In this document: positions 1-5,272 of the stretch, in pieces
How the letters are laid out: every line of letters begins with the position of its first letter
Numbering within the stretch: the first letter of the stretch is position 1
Assembly (NCBI GenBank): GCA_964489405.1
Contig: CAZAYL010000042.1
Location: forward strand, 1-5,931
Source: CAKVOD01 sp964489405
GTDB taxonomy: Bacteria > Bacillota > Clostridia > Christensenellales > UBA1242
Length of the DNA stretch: 5,931 nt
Reading direction: 5' to 3'
Notes under the pieces: generated by a model
The model's input: only the letters and a program-made list of their open reading frames with translations
Told to the model about the DNA's origin: nothing
The model's database searches: none
Translations under genes and position numbers: made by a program

Positions 1-50
1 CGAGCGAAGCGTCGCAATCTCCCGGAAGGGCAACCCGATATATTATGGGG
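1..50. repeat. Fragment of a GCGAGCGAAGCG-type interspersed repeat
   Basis: The window opens inside a sequence resembling the widespread bacterial intergenic repeat that usually reads ATTGCGAGCGAAGCG..CGCAATCTC. Here CGAGCGAAGCGTCGCAATCT is visible at 1-20 and the left end is cut by the window edge. It can fold as GCGA (4-7) with TCGC (12-15), followed by CCC (21-23) with GGG (28-30). No open reading frame covers it. The right-hand limit is a guess. The family assignment rests on memory of similar repeats in unrelated bacterial genomes, not on a search. Confidence 0.5.
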
Positions 51-67
51 TACCCACACTCATTGAC

Positions 68-134
68 CGCGCTAGCTATCAACAGCAGTGCGCTTTCGCA
101 CACGCGCTAGCCACCAACAGCAGTGCGCTTTCGC
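68..134. repeat. Tandem direct repeat, two 32-bp copies
   Basis: Positions 68-99 and 103-134 are near-identical copies (30 of 32 bases, differing at repeat positions 10 and 12), with a period of 35. Each copy begins with CGCGCTAGC and ends with CAGTGCGCTTTCGC. The first copy can fold as GTGCG (88-92) with CGCAC (97-101) around a CTTT loop. The pair is bracketed by CCCACAC (53-59) and GTGTGGG (138-144), which are exact reverse complements, so the block could form one branched cruciform or RNA structure. The sequence is clearly GC-richer than its surroundings. It is probably an intergenic repeat element of this genome and is not coding. Confidence 0.8.
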
Positions 135-226
135 TCTGTGTGGGAAAATGTTTTTGCAGTAAAAGCCACAAGCTATACAAATGTGTTACAAAATCAAATG
201 CCATTTTATGTAAAAAACTAAAAGTA

Positions 227-256
227 TGCAAGTTTTTTTTGAAAAACTAACTTGCA
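227..256 (+). promoter_or_regulatory. Leader hairpin upstream of the PnuC-type gene
   Basis: TGCAAGTT (227-234) is the exact reverse complement of AACTTGCA (249-256). The 14-nt loop contains T and A runs that can pair further. It lies 20 nt upstream of the ribosome binding site of the transporter gene. No continuous U-tract follows (next bases ATAATTTTATT), so it is not a convincing terminator. It may be a leader structure or an mRNA-stabilising element. PnuC genes in other Firmicutes can carry NAD-sensing riboswitches, but I do not recognise a known NAD riboswitch core here. No convincing promoter was identified between 145 and 290. Confidence 0.4.
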
Positions 257-290
257 ATAATTTTATTCATTTAATAAAGGGAGAAAAAAT

Positions 291-1247
291 ATGAAAACAA
301 ATGAAAAATTAGAAAAAAAGGAAAACAACAGCAATTTATCAAAATCCGAGGGGAGAGCGGGCGAGATTGAAGAGCCCAAAACTCAAAATCCGCAAAGCAA
401 TGAGCTAGTAACTGACGCCGAGAACATATCGGTATGCGACGAACAAGAAAATCAATCGCCAAAGCACAAAATCAAAGCAGACAAAAAACGCGAGCAAAAA
501 CGCACGAATTGGTTTGTTCGACTTTGGAAATACTATTCGCCGTATGAAAAAATATGGTTGATTTCAATTTGCACAATAGGAATTTTGCTTGGGATTTTCT
601 TCCCAGAAGATGCGAGCCAACCGAATTGGTTGCGCGTTGTCGAAATCATCGTCATCATTGGGGGGTGTTCGTGCGAGCTTTTGCTGAGCAAACAATCGCG
701 CTGGGCATTCGTGGTTTCGTTCCTGCTCTACGACACGACACAAACGATAGTCTATTTTGCCAACGGGCTTTATATTAGTGCACTTTTTGAACTGATTTTC
801 TGGATTCCTATCTTGTGGATTTCATTCTATCAATGGACCAAACAAGCGGACGCCAAAAACCATACTCTCACTGTTGTCAAGAAGGTAAACTATGCACGCG
901 ACCTTGCTATTTTCGTTGGCGTGCTAATTGTCTCTGTCGTTACGGGACTGCTATTCACAACAATCGGCGCACTTGCCGAGAGTATGCCAGACTGGTGGTA
1001 TCTTGACGCGCTTGCAAACACATTTAGCGTCTGCAATGGATTATTCTTGGTGTTTAGATTTAGAGAACAATGGCTTCCGTGGATTGGGGTTGCAATCGTC
1101 GAAGCAATTATGTGGATTTTGAGTGGACAATACATAATGCTCGTGCTTTCGCTCGGGTATTTGATGAATTCCCTTTATGGATTGATAAAATGGCAACAAT
1201 ATATCAAATTGCACCCTTGTCAAGCCAGCGATAAAAACAAAGATTAA
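291..1247 (+). CDS. pnuC: PnuC-type nicotinamide riboside transporter with long N-terminal tail
   Basis: This 318-aa membrane protein resembles the PnuC family, facilitators that import nicotinamide riboside for NAD synthesis. Residues 1-73 form a very polar, Lys/Glu/Asn-rich tail absent from typical PnuC proteins of about 220-250 aa. The membrane part runs from about residue 88 to 300, with hydrophobic segments near 88-104, 115-132, 138-155, 163-181, 204-226, 243-256, 263-277 and 280-296. Family-like signatures are the FxxQW segment at 177-182, the FRFREQWLPWIG stretch (255-266) and NSLYGLIKW (293-301). The start is supported by GGGAG at 279-283, seven bases before ATG. It stands alone, and no NAD biosynthesis gene is in the window. 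Specificity within the vitamin B-transporting PnuC relatives (nicotinamide riboside, thiamine, riboflavin) cannot be settled from sequence alone. The family call is fairly sure and the substrate less so. Confidence 0.8.
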   Translation: MKTNEKLEKKENNSNLSKSEGRAGEIEEPKTQNPQSNELVTDAENISVCDEQENQSPKHKIKADKKREQKRTNWFVRLWKYYSPYEKIWLISICTIGILLGIFFPEDASQPNWLRVVEIIVIIGGCSCELLLSKQSRWAFVVSFLLYDTTQTIVYFANGLYISALFELIFWIPILWISFYQWTKQADAKNHTLTVVKKVNYARDLAIFVGVLIVSVVTGLLFTTIGALAESMPDWWYLDALANTFSVCNGLFLVFRFREQWLPWIGVAIVEAIMWILSGQYIMLVLSLGYLMNSLYGLIKWQQYIKLHPCQASDKNKD

Positions 1248-1278
1248 GTATAAATATCGCTTTTGTAAGGCGAAACCC

Positions 1279-1308
1279 TTGACAAATGGGGGTCTTTTCG
1301 AGTAAAAT
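1279..1308 (+). promoter_or_regulatory. Sigma-A-type promoter of efp
   Basis: TTGACA (1279-1284) is a perfect -35 box. TAAAAT (1303-1308) is a good -10 box, 18 bases downstream. A start site near 1315 would give a leader of about 20 nt before efp, carrying AGGAG at 1320-1324. This suggests efp is transcribed independently of the transporter gene upstream. Confidence 0.7.
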
Positions 1309-1335
1309 AATATAAGTTTAGGAGAATAATAACAA

Positions 1336-1890
1336 ATGGAAATATCTGAAGTTAAAAAAGGTATGCACGTTTTGATAGACGGCGACCTTTATCAAGTAAT
1401 CGATTTCTTACACGTGAAGCCCGGCAAAGGCGCGGCATTTATGAGTACAAGAATCAAAAAAGTAAAGACAGGCGTTACGCTTGACCGCAACTTTAACACA
1501 AACTATAAGTGTGAGGAAGCGCACATTTCGCGTCGCAATGCACAATATCTTTATAATGACGGGGAAACATACTATTTTATGGACAACGAAACATTTGAGC
1601 AGTCCGAAATCCCCGCTGATAGGATTGCAGACAATAAAAATTTCTTAATTGAAAATAATAGCGTCGACATTGTTACTTTCAATGGCGAATTGCTAGGAAT
1701 TAATATTCCAGAAAAATTGGAAATGACGATTGTTAGCGTCGACCCGTCAACACTTTCTTCGACCGCAACAAAGCCAACAAAGGAAGCTGTTGTCGAGACT
1801 GGACTCAAATTGAGAGTGCCTGACTTTATCAAAGAGGGCGAAAAAATCATTGTTACAACTTGCGACGGGAAATATTTTTCTCGTGCATAG
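1336..1890 (+). CDS. efp: Translation elongation factor P
   Basis: Elongation factor P binds stalled ribosomes between the P and E sites and promotes peptide-bond formation at consecutive prolines. At 184 aa this is full length for the family. The N-terminal KOW-like domain (about 1-63) holds the functional loop, with PGKG at 29-32 placing the modifiable lysine at K31. The central OB domain includes YLYNDGETYYFMDNETFEQ (71-89). The C-terminal OB domain contains a complete EF-P signature from K149 to G168 (K-x-A-x4-G-x2-L-x-V-P-x2-I-x2-G) and ends in SRA. AGGAG lies 11 bases before ATG. The gene has its own promoter and a strong terminator, so it is monocistronic here. In Bacillus the equivalent lysine carries 5-aminopentanol, while other bacteria use beta-lysine or rhamnosyl-arginine. 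No modification gene is in the window, so the modification used is unknown. Confidence 0.98.
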   Translation: MEISEVKKGMHVLIDGDLYQVIDFLHVKPGKGAAFMSTRIKKVKTGVTLDRNFNTNYKCEEAHISRRNAQYLYNDGETYYFMDNETFEQSEIPADRIADNKNFLIENNSVDIVTFNGELLGINIPEKLEMTIVSVDPSTLSSTATKPTKEAVVETGLKLRVPDFIKEGEKIIVTTCDGKYFSRA

Positions 1891-1904
1891 TTGTGGCACG
1901 ACCG

Positions 1905-1936
1905 AATACCTTTGCAATTTTGCAAAGGTATTTTTG
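1905..1936 (+). terminator. Intrinsic terminator after efp
   Basis: AATACCTTTGCA (1905-1916) pairs perfectly over 12 bp with TGCAAAGGTATT (1921-1932) around an ATTT loop, and the T run continues to 1935. It starts 15 bases after the efp stop codon. The stem has only modest GC content, but its shape and position are typical. Confidence 0.9.
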
Positions 1937-1962
1937 TACAGTGACTAAATTCGAAAGATAGT
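1934..1962 (+). promoter_or_regulatory. Possible weak promoter for the dehydrogenase gene
   Basis: TTGTAC (1934-1939) and GATAGT (1957-1962) are 17 bases apart, directly after the efp terminator. The -10 box is a poor match. The call rests partly on need: the gene at 1995 follows a strong terminator and must have its own start site. The exact position is uncertain. Confidence 0.35.
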
Positions 1963-1994
1963 ATGGCAAGAAACGCCAAACAAATGGAGAAAAG

Positions 1995-2738
1995 ATGAAT
2001 AAAGTAATGTTTATAACAGGAGCAAGTCGTGGAATTGGGAAAACGACCGCACTTGAATTTGCGAAAAATGGATATGATGTTGCGCTGACGTATTTTGAAA
2101 ATGAGACGCTTGCACAGAATGTAAAAAGCGAAATTGAAAAGCTTGGACGCAAATGTATTGTTTTTCAGTGTGATATCGCAACTGAACAGCAAGTCAAGGA
2201 CGTTGTTTATCAAACAATCAAATATTTTGGGCAAATTGATGTTTTGGTCAACAATGCTAGCATTGCGATTGACACGTTGTTTCGGGACAAAAGCATTGAT
2301 GATTTTAAGCGCGTGCTGGATGTCAATTTGGTCGGGACTTTCATTGTAAGTAAGACAGTGGGCGAGTTTATGCTTGAGAAAAAGTGTGGCAAAATCATCA
2401 ATATTGCCAGCACCAACGGAATCAACACATACTATCCGATGTGTTTTGATTATGACGCATCTAAGGCGGGAATAATTTCGCTGACGCACAACCTTGCAAT
2501 GCAGTTTGCACCATACATCAATGTCAATGCTATTGCGCCGGGGTTTATTGCAACACAAAGTGAAATAAAGGATATGAGCGACGACTTTATAAAATCTGAA
2601 GAAGAAAAAATATTTTTACACCGCGCAGGCACAGAACAGGACGTCGCAAACCTTGTACTGTTTCTCGCATCAAGCAAGGCAGATTTTATCAACAATGAAG
2701 TCATCCGCATTGACGGCGGAATGTATGGTGCATTTTAA
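1995..2738 (+). CDS. FabG-like short-chain dehydrogenase/reductase
   Basis: This 247-aa protein is a classical short-chain dehydrogenase/reductase, a cytosolic NAD(P)-dependent oxidoreductase of normal family length. The Rossmann fold carries TGASRGIG at 8-15, D60 before the adenine pocket, and NNAS at 86-89. The catalytic tetrad is N111, S139, Y153 and K157, in the YDASK context. The APGF segment (181-184) and the terminal IDGG (239-242) are also standard. R12 in the glycine motif is compatible with NADP preference. Two usually conserved spots differ from FabG: NNAG reads NNAS, and the common TGQ before the final strand reads NNE (233-235). With no fatty acid synthesis neighbours, 3-oxoacyl-ACP reductase is only one possibility and the substrate is unknown. 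GGAG at 1986-1989, five bases before ATG, supports the start. Confidence 0.93.
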   Translation: MNKVMFITGASRGIGKTTALEFAKNGYDVALTYFENETLAQNVKSEIEKLGRKCIVFQCDIATEQQVKDVVYQTIKYFGQIDVLVNNASIAIDTLFRDKSIDDFKRVLDVNLVGTFIVSKTVGEFMLEKKCGKIINIASTNGINTYYPMCFDYDASKAGIISLTHNLAMQFAPYINVNAIAPGFIATQSEIKDMSDDFIKSEEEKIFLHRAGTEQDVANLVLFLASSKADFINNEVIRIDGGMYGAF

Positions 2739-2786
2739 CAAAAATAAAATTTTACAATTTTTTTTATAAATATTGTACAAAAATAG

Positions 2787-2815
2787 TTGCATTTTGTAAA
2801 AATATGTGTTATACT
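2787..2815 (+). promoter_or_regulatory. Strong promoter of the large RNA candidate
   Basis: TTGCAT (2787-2792) and TATACT (2810-2815) are separated by exactly 17 bases, with A/T-rich sequence upstream that could act as an UP element. The predicted start at about 2821-2823 falls at the foot of a 10-bp stem, as expected for a stable RNA with a structured 5' end. No open reading frame follows for over 850 bases, so the promoter most plausibly drives an untranslated RNA. Confidence 0.75.
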
Positions 2816-2821
2816 AACACT

Positions 2822-3456
2822 GCAACAACAGCAAAGTGTGAGAACTCGCAAGCGCTTTCACGTGAGTTGTTGTTGTAAATTGATAGATGCATTCTTTCGT
2901 AAAAAGGCATAGATAGTTAAATATTAATATTGGGGGGAAATTTTTTTTTGGTAAAAGATGTGCACTTAAAATCTTTTTGAAAAATTCTACTTTTTTATTA
3001 GGTAAATGGGTTTATCAATTTTTAGCTCAAGGCTATGAGCGTAATAGGACACGAACACAATTATTTAATAATAAGACGAAATTATACATATTTTAAAGGA
3101 GTTAAAAACTTGCATTTGTTTTTTGGGGGGGAGATGATGCAGTGATACTCTCAATCAAATAGTTAATTTTGTCGGTTAAAAATTGAAAAATGTCAATTTA
3201 TAAAAAAACATAAAGGCTTGCGGTCTTAGAACTTTAAAGTACCGGCTAAGACTGCCAAACTTGCGGAGAAAGTTTTTCGACGCAGGTGTAAGTGCGCAAA
3301 GATAATAGCCAACTTTAAGCACTTGGCACATTAACTTGTTTCTGATCTTTGTTTATGATTTATCCCGCATACTCTAAAGATAAGTAAACAAATTAATGCA
3401 AAAAAAAGAAGAAAACTTGGGTTCTCTCCAAATGGTGTTGTACTCAAGTTTTTTTT
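2822..3456 (+). ncRNA. Large structured non-coding RNA candidate, about 635 nt, family not recognised
   Basis: A strong promoter and a strong intrinsic terminator bracket about 635 nt with no convincing reading frame. Complementary stems occur along most of it: 2821-2830 with 2868-2877 (10 bp, one G-U; the first base may lie just before the start site), 2844-2847/2864-2867, 2887-2890/2907-2910, 2953-2959/2971-2977, 3025-3029/3036-3040, 3181-3185/3194-3198, 3221-3229/3246-3254 (9 bp, one G-U), 3259-3265/3281-3287 with a nested 3268-3271/3275-3278, and 3297-3303/3345-3351 enclosing 3308-3312/3323-3327. AAGTGC (3290-3295) with GCACTT (3319-3324) crosses the last pair, suggesting a pseudoknot or alternative fold. 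G6 (2932-2937) and G7 (3125-3131) tracts are striking. I see no tmRNA, RNase P, 6S, SRP, T-box or group II domain V core. Its size recalls large ornate classes such as ROOL, OLE or GOLLD, but none is recognised. The stems were found by eye and are not energy-tested. Confidence 0.65.
3412..3456 (+). terminator. Intrinsic terminator of the large RNA candidate
   Basis: AAAACTTGGGT (3412-3422) pairs with ACTCAAGTTTT (3442-3452) over 11 bp with one G-U. The loop can form a small CCA/TGG hairpin, and an eight-T run follows (3449-3456). It is one of the clearest terminators in the window and no gene ends near it, which argues strongly that a transcript without a protein product ends here. Confidence 0.9.
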
Positions 3457-3493
3457 ATTCTACCAATCTCACTTACATATTTCACTTATCAAG

Positions 3494-3563
3494 AAACCTA
3501 TATCTTAGCAACTATTAGCGACCTAGCAAAGCGAAAGCAAGCGCTTTGAGATGCTTTAGGTTT
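3494..3563. other. Isolated ~70-nt imperfect stem-loop between terminator and promoter
   Basis: AAACCTA (3494-3500) pairs with TAGGTTT (3557-3563), AGCA (3507-3510) can pair with TGCT (3552-3555), and CAAAGCG (3527-3533) pairs with CGCTTTG (3542-3548) around an eight-base loop. CCTA (3522-3525) with the same TAGG is an alternative. No T run follows on either strand, so it is not a terminator. It lies after the RNA terminator and upstream of the next gene's promoter. It could be an interspersed palindromic repeat, a regulator binding site or part of a small RNA. Apart from this and the promoter, I see nothing else convincing in 3457-3678. Confidence 0.5.
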
Positions 3564-3624
3564 GTGTGATAATATAAATTTTGTTTGATGCGCAACAAAT
3601 ATTGCGTTTTTGCTTGAGTTTGTG

Positions 3625-3653
3625 TTGACAAAATTAACATTTTTTGCTATTAT
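3625..3653 (+). promoter_or_regulatory. Near-consensus promoter of the flippase-like gene
   Basis: TTGACA (3625-3630) is a perfect -35 box and TATTAT (3648-3653) lies 17 bases downstream. Transcription would start near 3660, giving a leader of only about 19 nt. That leader has only a weak Shine-Dalgarno candidate (AAGTGAG, 3663-3669), in contrast to the strong sites of the other genes. Strong transcription with weak initiation of translation may be the balance here. Confidence 0.85.
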
Positions 3654-3678
3654 ACTAGTATTAAGTGAGATTTATTAA

Positions 3679-5010
3679 ATGATTGAAAATGACGAAAAAA
3701 TTAAAAAGGAGACCTTTCGCATTCAAAAAGGGGTCATCAAAAAGAATGTCCATCTAAAATGCAAGAAAGGTGCGTTATTTATTTGTAAAGGTAAGGCGAA
3801 ACCGCTTGATGAAATGTTGACGATTTATCAGGAACCTTGCGATATAATTGTGCAGAAACAAATTGCGGAACAAACGGTTATTGAAGCGGAAGAAAAAACA
3901 AAAAAGCAAAAAAGTAAGAAATCAAAAATATTTAGCCTAATTTTTTTTATTGTCAACATTGCAATTATTGCGGTTATAATCATTACACAAAGTCTCAAAG
4001 ACGAAAGTATGGCATCAATTGGGGATATGTTCGCCGTCGCAAACTTTTGGTACCTACTAATGGCAATGGGAGCGTTCGCCCTACTAATGGCTACAGATAC
4101 TTTTCGCTGGTGGATGCTCATTTTGCGTTCGACTAAACATTCGCGTCCGTTCCTGAGTTATAAAACAATGGCTTTGGGGCGCTACTACGACAATATAACC
4201 CCACTTGCAACGGGGGGGCAACCTTTCCAAATTTATTATATGGCGAAGCGCGGAATCAAAGGGAGTACGGCATCGTCAATTCCGTTTGCGGTTTATATTT
4301 TCAATCAAATTATCGCCGTTTGCGTGTCAATATGTGTCCTAATCTTTAGTAAAAAAATTGCGGGCGGACTTGACCCCACTGTTTTTACCGCGGCAGTTAT
4401 CGGAGTCGTCTTGAATTTGACAGTTATGTTGTTCATTTTCTTATTGTCAGTCAGTAAGAAAATCGGGCCGACGCTGACCATTTGGGCGTTAAAACTTTTG
4501 CACAAAATGCACATCATCAAAGACTACACAGCATTGTTTCGCAAAGTTATGAGATTTGTCAACGAGTACCAAAAAACCTTTAGATACTTTATGTCGAATA
4601 TCTTTGTAATGCTCACTATGCTTATAACGTCCTTTTTGAATACAGCAATCAAATTTTTAATACCAGCGTGTGTTGTGTGTATGTTCAATAACGGACATCT
4701 CAATTGGGATATTTATTCGGCAGTATTCATTTGGGGCGTACTCATCGACGCGGTTCTGTCTTATATTCCGTGGCCGGGGGCAGCGGGCGTTGCGGAAATT
4801 TCGTACGTAACAATGTTCGCGTATTTCACTTTGACGTCAGGGACGGTCGTTTGGGCAATGCTTATATATAGAATTTTCCAATACTACATTTATCTCATAC
4901 AAGGACTACTCGTATTGTGCTACGACATTATAGTCGGCAACAAAAAAATCGAAAAAACCAAAGCGCGTCTCGCGCGCATCGACGCTGAGCGAAAAAAAGT
5001 AGCGAAATAA
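3679..5010 (+). CDS. YbhN/LPG-synthase-TM (UPF0104) flippase-like membrane protein
   Basis: This 443-aa protein belongs to the family of the transmembrane half of lysylphosphatidylglycerol synthase (MprF), a group of presumed lipid or polymer-precursor translocators. Residues 1-83 are a charged, Lys-rich cytosolic tail. Hydrophobic segments follow near 84-103, 118-139, 200-223, 233-257, 306-334, 344-362, 371-390 and 396-418. Both family signatures are present: YYDNITPLATGGQP (169-182) followed by QIYY, and PWPGAAGVAE (364-373), corresponding to the usual P-x-P-G-x-x-G-x-x-E. There is no C-terminal aminoacyl-transferase domain, so it should not make lysyl-PG by itself. The C-terminus (421-443) is a basic helix. 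It has its own strong promoter and no glycosyltransferase neighbour to suggest a substrate. The start follows the first in-frame ATG after the promoter. The family call is firm and the transported molecule is unknown. Confidence 0.88.
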   Translation: MIENDEKIKKETFRIQKGVIKKNVHLKCKKGALFICKGKAKPLDEMLTIYQEPCDIIVQKQIAEQTVIEAEEKTKKQKSKKSKIFSLIFFIVNIAIIAVIIITQSLKDESMASIGDMFAVANFWYLLMAMGAFALLMATDTFRWWMLILRSTKHSRPFLSYKTMALGRYYDNITPLATGGQPFQIYYMAKRGIKGSTASSIPFAVYIFNQIIAVCVSICVLIFSKKIAGGLDPTVFTAAVIGVVLNLTVMLFIFLLSVSKKIGPTLTIWALKLLHKMHIIKDYTALFRKVMRFVNEYQKTFRYFMSNIFVMLTMLITSFLNTAIKFLIPACVVCMFNNGHLNWDIYSAVFIWGVLIDAVLSYIPWPGAAGVAEISYVTMFAYFTLTSGTVVWAMLIYRIFQYYIYLIQGLLVLCYDIIVGNKKIEKTKARLARIDAERKKVAK

Positions 5011-5176
5011 AAATTCGCCGTTCCAATTCGTACAAAAAAAATCACAAAATCAACGGGCCCCTTCGCAATGCGTCAAGAAAATAAAATTTAATTTTTGCCG
5101 ACCCATCTGACCCCACCCATTTGCCAATTATTAACAATTAATCCCATGAATCCAAGATATAAAATAATAAAATTAA

Positions 5177-5218
5177 AAAACTCAAGAGCTAACTTTTTCC
5201 AGAAAGCTAATGAGTTTT
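5177..5218. terminator. Bidirectional terminator between convergent genes
   Basis: AAAACTCA (5177-5184) and TGAGTTTT (5211-5218) form an 8-bp stem, with further AGCT and CTTT/AAAG pairing possible inside. Read on the minus strand the stem is followed by a six-U run (bases 5180-5175), making a good terminator for the exported-protein gene. Read on the plus strand the tail is TTTTCTTCTT, a weaker one. No separate terminator was found directly after the stop codon at 5010, so the flippase-like gene probably ends here too. The bases at 5011-5176 are AT-rich with a GGGCCCC patch and hold no supported gene. Confidence 0.75.
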
Positions 5219-5272
5219 CTTCTTATGTCCCCGTTTTCTATTAATAAATAGATCACTGTTTCCTTCATTTAG

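Noticed and set aside
154..179. TTGCAG and TATACA as a promoter for the transporter gene.
   Set aside because: The spacer is only 14 bases and alternative -35 boxes are poor matches, so no promoter is called here.
1256..1301. Hairpins after the transporter stop codon as its terminator (TCGCTT/AGGCGA and ACCC/GGGT).
   Set aside because: The stems are short or bulged, have no proper U-run and overlap the efp promoter. Readthrough from the transporter gene into efp remains possible.
1572..2558. A 328-codon open frame on the minus strand spanning efp and the dehydrogenase gene.
   Set aside because: It runs antisense through two well-supported genes and a terminator, its Cys/Ile/Ser/Lys-rich protein resembles nothing known, and it has no ribosome binding site that I can support.
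3005..3037. A short ATG frame of about 10 codons within the RNA candidate.
   Set aside because: It has no Shine-Dalgarno sequence, lies over a predicted hairpin and shows no sign of coding.
2822..3456. The region as tmRNA, RNase P RNA, T-box leader or group II intron.
   Set aside because: None of the conserved cores of these families was found, and there is no downstream aminoacyl-tRNA synthetase or intron-encoded protein.
3546..3611. A second tiny RNA from TTGAGA-16-GATAAT to a short hairpin (CGCAA/TTGCG) with five Ts.
   Set aside because: The stem is only 5 bp, the transcript would be about 30 nt, and the -35 box lies inside the other stem-loop. This is too weak to list as a gene.
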